10,703 nucleotides of DNA from an uncultured Muribaculaceae bacterium (GTDB lineage Bacteria > Bacteroidota > Bacteroidia > Bacteroidales > Muribaculaceae), in contig CAJTYD010000087.1 in NCBI GenBank assembly GCA_910583775.1, forward strand, positions 1-10,703, written 5' to 3'. The notes beneath the pieces were generated by a model that saw only the letters and a program-made list of their open reading frames with translations, made no database searches and was not told the DNA's origin. How positions within the stretch are numbered: position 1 is the stretch's first letter; each line of letters opens with the position of its first letter. A program made the position numbers and the translations under genes. Shown one piece after another: positions 5,396 to 10,703 of the stretch.

Positions 5396-7183
5396 ATGTT
5401 CTTCCAACCCAAGCCGGATTTCTACAATTCATATTTACAAGAAGAGAAGAAAAAAAGAGGTTTCGGATTTTTATTGAAATACATAGTAAAATACCGGAAG
5501 AAATTCTCCCTAATTGCCTTTGGATTATTATTAGGATCAATATTTCAGCTCATTCTCCCTTTTCTGACACAATGGATAGTGGATATAGGCATTAAAAACG
5601 AAGATATCAGTTTTATCTGGCTTATTTTATTGGGAGAATTTACGTTAGTTACCGGAAGAATGCTGAGTGATTTTATGCGAAGGTGGTTTCTACTGGGAAT
5701 ATCCATAAAAATAAACATTTCTCTCGTAACCGACTTTTTCATAAAGCTTTTGGGACTTCCGATGTCTTTTTTTGACAATAAACTCATGGGTGATCTTCTC
5801 CAACGTATGGGTGACCATGGACGAGTGCAGGCTTTTCTCACAAATGAAGTTCTTAATATTGTATTTACCATCCTGTCGTTTATTGTACTCGGAGCTGTTC
5901 TGTTTATCTATAATTATGCAATCTTTCTCGTTTTCCTCGGAGGTAGTGTCATGTATGCGATCTGGATTTCATTGTTTCTAAAAAGAAGAAAAGTCTTAGA
6001 CTACGAAGTATTTGAAAAGGAAGCCATCATTAGCAATCTTAACTATCGTTTTGTATCCTCGATGCAGGAAGTTAAACTTCAAAACTGCCAAAAAAGAAGA
6101 CTATCAGAATGGGAACAGGCACAGGAAGGATTGCTTTCAGTAAAACTTAAATCCCTCAAGCTCCAGCAGACCCAGGAAGCGGGAAGTATATTTATAAATG
6201 AACTGAAAAACATTTTAGTGACGGTTATCGCAGCGACCGCCGTGATAAGCCATGACATAACACTCGGTGCGATGCTTGCCGTGCAATATATAATAGGGCA
6301 GTTAAACGGCCCTATTTCCCAGATAATGGGGTTTGTCTATACAATTCAGGACACAAAGATATCGTTAGACCGAATTAATGAAATTCATGATGAACCTGAA
6401 GAAGAACTTTCATCAGATTTAAAGACCTCATACTATTGTGCCGACGAAGGAATTGAATTCAATAATGTGACATTCCGTTACGACCGACACTCTTCAAAAA
6501 ATATACTAAATGAAATTACTGCCAAGATAGAAAAAGGTAAAATCACAGCTATTGTCGGAGCCTCCGGAAGCGGTAAATCAACAATGATTAAACTTATGCT
6601 CGGTTATTATCCGGTCATAACGGGAGAGTTAAAACTTGGAGGAGAAAAACTTGCAGATTATTCCATGAAATGGTGGAGATCGAAATGCGGCGTAGTAATG
6701 CAGGAAGGAGTGATCTTTTCAGAAAGCATCGAACGTAATATCGCCGTGGAAGATGGAGAGATCGACAGAGAGAGAATGGAAAAAGCAGCTAAAATTGCAT
6801 GCGTTCATGATTTTGTCATGGCTTTACCTTTGAAATACGATACTAAGATCGGACCCGACGGTCATGGGCTTAGCCTCGGACAAAGACAACGGATTCTGAT
6901 CGCAAGAGCTGTCTATAGAAATCCCGACTATATATTTCTTGATGAAGCAACCAATTCACTTGATGCCAACAATGAACGAGCCATTGTGGAGAATCTCACC
7001 GAATTCTATAAAGGGAAAACTGTGGTTATTGTGGCCCATAGATTGTCAACCGTTAAAAATGCAGACAAAATCATAGTTCTTGAAAAAGGAGAAATAGCCG
7101 AAACCGGAAATCATACCACTCTGATCGATAAAAAAGGTATTTACTGGACTCTCGTAAAAAACCAACTTGAACTCGGAAACTGA
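5396..7183 (+). CDS. PCAT C-terminal part: ABC exporter transmembrane and ATPase domains
   Basis: This 595-aa frame is the transporter half of the PCAT; the first ATG is at 5396, but the frame is open from 5252 and its upstream part encodes the rest of the C39 domain, so 5396 is probably an internal Met (residue 142 of the joined 736-aa protein). MFFQPKPDFY is the usual end of the peptidase domain. Hydrophobic segments over about residues 25-300 of this part form the exporter membrane domain. The ATPase shows Walker A GASGSGKST (388-396), a signature LSLGQ (492-496; LSGGQ variant), Walker B with catalytic Glu in FLDEATNSLD (D516, E517) and the switch His in VAHRLST (H548). All ATPase residues are intact, which speaks against long-term decay. 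It should act as an inner-membrane homodimer exporting the matured core peptide. No HlyD-type adaptor is encoded nearby. If translated alone from 5396 it would lack the peptidase. Confidence 0.88.
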   Translation: MFFQPKPDFYNSYLQEEKKKRGFGFLLKYIVKYRKKFSLIAFGLLLGSIFQLILPFLTQWIVDIGIKNEDISFIWLILLGEFTLVTGRMLSDFMRRWFLLGISIKINISLVTDFFIKLLGLPMSFFDNKLMGDLLQRMGDHGRVQAFLTNEVLNIVFTILSFIVLGAVLFIYNYAIFLVFLGGSVMYAIWISLFLKRRKVLDYEVFEKEAIISNLNYRFVSSMQEVKLQNCQKRRLSEWEQAQEGLLSVKLKSLKLQQTQEAGSIFINELKNILVTVIAATAVISHDITLGAMLAVQYIIGQLNGPISQIMGFVYTIQDTKISLDRINEIHDEPEEELSSDLKTSYYCADEGIEFNNVTFRYDRHSSKNILNEITAKIEKGKITAIVGASGSGKSTMIKLMLGYYPVITGELKLGGEKLADYSMKWWRSKCGVVMQEGVIFSESIERNIAVEDGEIDRERMEKAAKIACVHDFVMALPLKYDTKIGPDGHGLSLGQRQRILIARAVYRNPDYIFLDEATNSLDANNERAIVENLTEFYKGKTVVIVAHRLSTVKNADKIIVLEKGEIAETGNHTTLIDKKGIYWTLVKNQLELGN

Positions 7184-7284
7184 GAAACATTAATAATCAC
7201 TGTCAAAAAAACTCTATAATGCCGATTATGAAATAAAAAATAAAAATTTTCTAAAGGAATTTAAACAATTTCTAAGAAATTTTA

Positions 7285-7292
7285 TATTTTTG
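7285..7292 (+). promoter_or_regulatory. Possible -7 promoter box downstream of the transporter
   Basis: TATTTTTG matches TAnnTTTG. A TTTG at the expected -33 distance is not present, so this is weaker than the box at 266. It would drive the chimeric gene that begins near 7381 with a leader of about 80 nt. The gap 7184-7380 is AT-rich and holds no other gene that I can see. Confidence 0.3.
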
Positions 7293-7336
7293 TAAATGAA
7301 AATAAATGACTTGTCAGATTAATCGTTTTGCCACTA

Positions 7337-7350
7337 TATGACCGGTCATA
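7337..7350. promoter_or_regulatory. 14-bp perfect palindrome
   Basis: TATGACCGGTCATA is a perfect palindrome in an otherwise AT-rich gap, 31 nt before the presumed ancestral start at 7381. It has the form of a dimeric regulator site. It contains the pentamer ATGAC/GTCAT that also makes up the dyad at 697-715, but with half-sites in the opposite arrangement. Confidence 0.35.
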
Positions 7351-7380
7351 AGGTTAATAATTTAAATACTGTGTAGTGAT

Positions 7381-7983
7381 ATAAAGATTAAAGCACTGAT
7401 AACAATATTGTTTCTCGGAGTATTTGCATTCGGAATGAAAGCCCAGACTGAAGTGAAGGGAGAAGTGCTCGACGCCCGGAACCGCAAGGGTGTGGAAGGA
7501 TGCGAAGTGATGTTCTCTCATAACGACAGCATAGCCGCAATCGCCGTTACCGACAAGAAGAGACAGTTCACCCTGTCAGGGCTGCCCAAAGGGAAATATA
7601 AGGTTTCGGTTGCCCGCGAAGGATTCAGGGAAGCTACCGGAAACGCGAATGTAACCGGCACGCTCCCCTACATCTGCCACGGCGTGGAAGGCCGCAAGAT
7701 CCTGGATGCCGAAGGCTTGCCTCGCCATGCCCTTGTCTGCGAGCGCCACACCGGCAGCGGCCTGTCGGTAGAGGATATCGAGCGTCAGAACCTCCCCCTG
7801 CCCCGTCGCGACATGCTTCCCCTCTCGCTCGAAGAGAAACTGATCTGTTACGCTGACAAATTCTTCTCCAAATCCGGCGACATCCGCGAAGAGAAAAGCC
7901 TCGACCGCGTTCTCCGCTCCATGGAGCGCCACGGCGCCGACACCCTGGCCCGCTTCCTCCTCCTCCACCGCCTTTTCGGCTAA
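7381..7983 (+). pseudogene. In-frame chimera: exported carboxypeptidase-regulatory-like domain fused to HD-hydrolase C-terminus
   Basis: The frame from ATA 7381 reads IKIKALITILFLGVFAFGMKAQ, a signal peptide whose expected ATG is ATA. The first usable start is TTG 7408, which shortens the signal (191 aa). Numbering from 7408, residues 14-84 are a carboxypeptidase-regulatory-like beta-sandwich (VKGEVLDA, LPKGKYKVSV). From about residue 87 the sequence changes to the C-terminal part of a Bacteroidetes HD-domain phosphohydrolase: PYICHGVEG, GLPRHALVCERHTG, NLPLPRRDM, LEEKLICYADKFFSK and FLLLHRLFG. The metal-binding H...HD part of that enzyme is absent, so phosphohydrolase activity is not expected, and a cytosolic enzyme fragment behind a signal peptide makes little sense. 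The hydrolase part looks richer in G+C than the surroundings. The most likely origin is a deletion or recombination joining two genes near 7651-7668. No stop interrupts it, so a recent event or a retained fusion is possible. Confidence 0.65.
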
Positions 7984-8066
7984 AAAAGATTTCTTTCGGA
8001 AATTATTGTTTACTCAAGTTTCGCGAGTTAATTACTCAATATTTTAACCCAATCCGATGAAAATGA

Positions 8067-8145
8067 TTATCTTTGCAGATATAAAAAGCTAAAACCGATA
8101 GCTTGACGAGTCAGGGGTTACCGGGAATCAACACTGCAAAGATAA
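8067..8145. repeat. Inverted repeat made of two promoter-like boxes
   Basis: TTATCTTTGCAG at 8067-8078 and CTGCAAAGATAA at 8134-8145 are a perfect 12-bp inverted repeat. Each arm contains TATCTTTG, the consensus Bacteroidales -7 box, so the two boxes point towards each other. Between them is a small hairpin, AAGCTA-7 nt-TAGCTT (8086-8104). The arrangement may allow interfering transcription or an RNA hairpin in the leader of the KilA-N gene. Confidence 0.45.
8068..8075 (+). promoter_or_regulatory. -7 promoter box of the KilA-N gene
   Basis: TATCTTTG is an exact TAnnTTTG box. A run TTTT at 8042-8045 is roughly at -33 but is not TTTG. Transcription would start near 8082, giving a leader of about 125 nt before the ATG at 8207. 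Confidence 0.5.
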
Positions 8146-8169
8146 CACTTTCAGTACAAAACTGACAAA
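8137..8169 (-). promoter_or_regulatory. Minus-strand promoter-like pair facing the KilA-N promoter
   Basis: On the minus strand TTTG (8169-8166) is followed after 21 nt by TATCTTTG (8144-8137), a near-consensus Bacteroidales promoter. It points leftwards. No minus-strand ORF follows. The minus-strand hairpin AAGCTA/TAGCTT (8104-8086) is followed by TTTATA, so a transcript might end after about 50 nt. Confidence 0.3.
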
Positions 8170-8206
8170 TGTACCGATTCCGATACAATTAAAAAATTAG
8201 CGGGCA

Positions 8207-9010
8207 ATGGCAAAAATCACAGTTAAAGATACTGAGGTCAATGTTGTGAAAGTCAATGGAGAAGATTATATCTGTCTTACTGACATGATACGTGCCAAAG
8301 ACGGGGACTTCTTCATTACCGACTGGTTGCGCAACCGCAATACCCTGGAGTTTATCGGGATTTGGGAGAAAGTGTATAATCCAAATTTTAATTATGGCGA
8401 ATTCGCCACAATTAGAAATCAGGCAGGTCTTAACAGCTTCAAAATAAGCGTAAAGGAATTCGTTGCCCGAACCAACGCTGTCTCTTTGCAGGCCAAAGCC
8501 GGACGATATGGCGGCACATATGCCCATAAAGACATTGCGTTCGAGTTCGCAATGTGGATAAGCCCGGAATTCAAGGTTTATATCGTCAAGGAATTTCAAA
8601 GGCTCAAAGAAGAAGAACAGCGTCTTATCGGCTGGTCTGCAAAACGCGAGCTATCGAAAATAAACTACCGGATTCATACCGATGCCATCAAGCACAATCT
8701 TATTCCCGCTGAGATTACCAAGACTCAGGCGAGCATCATCTATGCGAACGAGGCGGACGTATTGAATGTGGCGATATTCGGCATGACGGCCAAACAATGG
8801 CGCGATGCCAATCCAGACCTCAAAGGGAATATTCGGGATTACGCCTCAATCAACGAGCTTATATGTCTTTCCAATATGGAGAACCTTAATGCGGTATTCA
8901 TTGAGCAGGAAATGCCGCAATCCGAGAGATTGATAAAGCTGAACCGGATAGCAATTCATCAAATGAGCGTTCTCGAAAATGGAGATGACAATAGAAAACT
9001 ATTAAAATAA
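8207..9010 (+). CDS. KilA-N domain protein
   Basis: A 267-aa predicted DNA-binding protein. Residues about 18-135 form a KilA-N domain: DYICLTDMIRAKDGD, RNTLEFIGIWE, GRYGGTYAHKDIAFEFAMW and ISPEFKVYIVKEFQRLKEE are all hallmark stretches of the Bacteroides/phage versions. Residues about 180-260 (NVAIFGMTAKQWRDANPD, KGNIRDYASINEL, EQEMPQSERLIKL) are the C-terminal region commonly joined to KilA-N in gut Bacteroidales. The family descends from phage and DNA-virus regulators and is often found in accessory regions; the target and biological role here are unknown. It stands alone, with its own promoter-like box at 8068, about 220 nt after the chimeric gene. I see no other phage gene around it. Autoregulation through the inverted repeat upstream is a guess. 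Confidence 0.85.
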   Translation: MAKITVKDTEVNVVKVNGEDYICLTDMIRAKDGDFFITDWLRNRNTLEFIGIWEKVYNPNFNYGEFATIRNQAGLNSFKISVKEFVARTNAVSLQAKAGRYGGTYAHKDIAFEFAMWISPEFKVYIVKEFQRLKEEEQRLIGWSAKRELSKINYRIHTDAIKHNLIPAEITKTQASIIYANEADVLNVAIFGMTAKQWRDANPDLKGNIRDYASINELICLSNMENLNAVFIEQEMPQSERLIKLNRIAIHQMSVLENGDDNRKLLK

Positions 9011-9061
9011 GTTTCAGGCAACAAAGCGGATATTTGAAACTATATGTTTGCGGATTTGATA

Positions 9062-9069
9062 TAATTTTG
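9062..9069 (+). promoter_or_regulatory. -7 promoter box of the TPR regulator gene
   Basis: TAATTTTG matches TAnnTTTG 40 nt before the ATG at 9110. The nearest upstream TTTG (9033-9036) is 25 nt away, more than the usual 19-21. A 7-bp inverted repeat AGTTTCA/TGAAACT (9010-9016 and 9035-9041) lies between the KilA-N stop and this box, without a T-run. Confidence 0.4.
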
Positions 9070-9109
9070 TAATTTCGTAATAGAAATACCCAGTTTCCTA
9101 AATAACGAA

Positions 9110-10703
9110 ATGATTTTATTCACCATGATGCAGACCGATTCGATGACCTACAATGATTCTGATTTCAATAACCGGCCTCATTCCACAAGGAAGAGTATAC
9201 GCTCTTTTATGTTGTTGCCTCTTTGCTTGCTTCTTCTCTTGATAATTGCCGCTTCCTCCTGTGGCTCCTCCAAAGAGAAGAAAAATCTTCTTTATCTCGA
9301 GGAATATATGGAGCAGGATCCTGCCGGAGGCTTGAAGTCTCTCGATTCAATTGATCCCGGGTCTTACAACAGCGATGAGTTGAAGGCTCTCCATGCATTG
9401 CTGAAATCGCGTGCATACGACAAAAATCTCATCGACATTTCCAACGATTCCCTGATCAAACCCGCATACGACTATTATTCCGCCTCCTCCGACAAGCCTC
9501 ATCGTCTGAAAGCCGAATATTATATGGGCATCGTCAACCTCAATGCCGGGAAATATGACGTGGCATTATCATATTTTTTAGATGCTTATTACCTGGCTCT
9601 ACAATTAAGTGATTCTTTTTGGCAAGGTATGGCGTCAAGAAACATTGCAATGGTTTTTAATCGTACTGCACATAGTAATGAAGAACTTGAATTTGCTTTG
9701 ATTTCATATTATTCTATGCTAAAGACAAAGAAGGTAAACTTCATGGATTATACTATCTTGCAGTTATGTATTGCATTCAGCAATAATGAAAAACCGGACT
9801 CATGTGCTAAGTATGCAAAAGAGCTGTTTGACCTTTCACGACAAACCAAGAACAAATGGCTTGAATCTCAAGCAATTGAAATGCTTGGGATTTCTTATAT
9901 TAAAAATAAGAATTATGAGAAAGCCATTGGAATTCTTAAGCAAAATTTAAGAGACAATGATACTATTGAATATCCGGATCTTAAAATAAGGTATTATCTT
10001 GCTTTGGCTTATTTGAAAAACGGTGATTTTTCAAAGGGCTTATCTTTAATTAATGATAGGAATAAACTTAACTCAATTTCTGATGATTTCTTGGAGCATG
10101 AACTCTATTGCGCCTTGGAAGACACTGTTAAAGCCTATAAAGCCTTAAGTGGTCTACATAAGAAAACGACTGATAATTTCAAAAAGAGACAGGCTTCCAA
10201 TTTAGGAATAAGTATTCTAAAATATCATAATACTCAGAAAGAACTTGACAGGGCGAAGATGAATGGATATAAAATTAAAATTATTCTCATTTCTTTATTA
10301 TTCCTCCTTGGTTCCATAATTATCACAATATTAACATATCTATATATCCATAAACAAAAAATAGTTAGACTGGAATTAGTAAGAAGTGCAGAAAATCTTT
10401 CTACCAGGATACAAGAGTACGAATGCAAAAACAACAAATTGGCAGACTCTGTGAAACAGCTTTTATCTTCACATTTCCAGATCGTTAACAGAGCATGTCA
10501 GACCATTCATGAAAGCATTGACGATAAAACAGCAGAAAAAAGAATTGCTAAAAACATGAAAAATTTGATTCAAACCATTGCCAATGATAATGATACAATA
10601 AAAGAACTTGAATGTTTACTGAATGTTCATTGCCAGAATTTGATGCTCGACTTCAAAAATGATTTTAAAGAATTATCTAAAAACGATTATAGATTATTTT
10701 TTT
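9110..10703 (+). CDS. TPR/transmembrane regulator, partial (runs off right edge)
   Basis: The frame is open from 9065 to the window end; 531 codons from the ATG at 9110 are present. Other in-frame ATGs at 9125, 9128, 9143 and 9209 are possible; the arginine-rich RKSIRS before the hydrophobic stretch favours a start upstream of 9209. A hydrophobic run ends in AASSC (Cys 51 from 9110), a plausible lipobox. Residues about 60-370 are helical with TPR-like stretches (KAEYYMGIVNLNAGKYDVALSYFLDAY, IKNKNYEKAIGILK, RYYLALAYLKNGDFSKGLSL). A strong membrane segment lies near 390-413, followed by a probable coiled coil and helices. The last residues, ELSKNDYRLFF, match the start of the C-terminal HTH-like domain that ends this Bacteroidetes family of TPR sensors, so it probably senses in the periplasm and binds DNA in the cytosol. 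Whether it controls the upstream peptide locus is unknown. Confidence 0.8.
   Translation, partial: MILFTMMQTDSMTYNDSDFNNRPHSTRKSIRSFMLLPLCLLLLLIIAASSCGSSKEKKNLLYLEEYMEQDPAGGLKSLDSIDPGSYNSDELKALHALLKSRAYDKNLIDISNDSLIKPAYDYYSASSDKPHRLKAEYYMGIVNLNAGKYDVALSYFLDAYYLALQLSDSFWQGMASRNIAMVFNRTAHSNEELEFALISYYSMLKTKKVNFMDYTILQLCIAFSNNEKPDSCAKYAKELFDLSRQTKNKWLESQAIEMLGISYIKNKNYEKAIGILKQNLRDNDTIEYPDLKIRYYLALAYLKNGDFSKGLSLINDRNKLNSISDDFLEHELYCALEDTVKAYKALSGLHKKTTDNFKKRQASNLGISILKYHNTQKELDRAKMNGYKIKIILISLLFLLGSIIITILTYLYIHKQKIVRLELVRSAENLSTRIQEYECKNNKLADSVKQLLSSHFQIVNRACQTIHESIDDKTAEKRIAKNMKNLIQTIANDNDTIKELECLLNVHCQNLMLDFKNDFKELSKNDYRLFF

Noticed and set aside
7267..7281. AATTTCTAAGAAATT hairpin followed by T-rich sequence after the transporter, a terminator candidate.
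   Set aside because: The stem is only A-T pairs and it overlaps a promoter-like box in a very AT-rich stretch.
7576..7968. Long minus-strand ORF antisense to the chimeric gene, and other minus-strand ORFs (132-422, 1151-1438, 5545-5871, 8189-8599, 9207-9416, 10234-10437).
   Set aside because: All are shadows of well-supported + strand genes or AT-rich DNA, with no signal peptide, motif or domain pattern.

Overview
The window looks like chromosomal DNA of a gut-type Bacteroidales (Bacteroides/Prevotella/Muribaculaceae-like) bacterium. This rests on promoter-like TAnnTTTG boxes, absence of Shine-Dalgarno sequences, a SusC/OMP-type outer-membrane barrel with a carboxypeptidase-regulatory-like N-terminus, a Bacteroides-style KilA-N protein and a TPR/transmembrane regulator typical of the phylum. 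Every gene I can support lies on the + strand. No tRNA, rRNA, CRISPR array or transposase gene is visible.

Region 1 (about 240-7183) is a compact biosynthesis-and-export locus for a ribosomally made, post-translationally modified peptide (RiPP). In order: a small DUF3244-like lipoprotein (292-669); a perfect 19-nt dyad (697-715); a 77-aa double-glycine precursor whose core carries three imperfect copies of CxCxxGxxxxS and an Asn-Pro-rich spacer (731-964); a radical SAM/SPASM maturase (987-2441); an intergenic stretch holding a large concentric inverted repeat (2500-2632); a 769-aa outer-membrane beta-barrel protein (2658-4967); and, 6 nt later, a peptidase-containing ABC transporter (PCAT) split into a C39 part (4974-5300) and an ABC part (5396-7183). 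The inferred pathway is: the maturase binds the leader and modifies the Cys-rich core, the PCAT cuts after Gly-Gly and exports the core to the periplasm, and the barrel protein handles it at the outer membrane.

The PCAT break is the most striking detail. The -1 frame continues the C39 domain, restoring its catalytic Asp, and the frames overlap exactly where an in-phase A_AAA_AAG slippery heptamer sits. Programmed -1 frameshifting, transcriptional slippage, phase variation, a real inactivating deletion or a sequencing error in an A7 run are all possible.

Region 2 (7184-7983) holds an in-frame chimera: the N-terminal signal peptide and carboxypeptidase-regulatory-like domain of an exported protein joined to the C-terminal part of a cytosolic HD-domain phosphohydrolase. 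The expected ATG reads ATA. It looks like the scar of a deletion or recombination.

Region 3 (7984-10703) has a 5' region with two promoter-like boxes facing each other, a KilA-N protein (8207-9010), and the start of a TPR/transmembrane regulator (from 9110) that runs off the right edge just as its predicted DNA-binding domain would begin.
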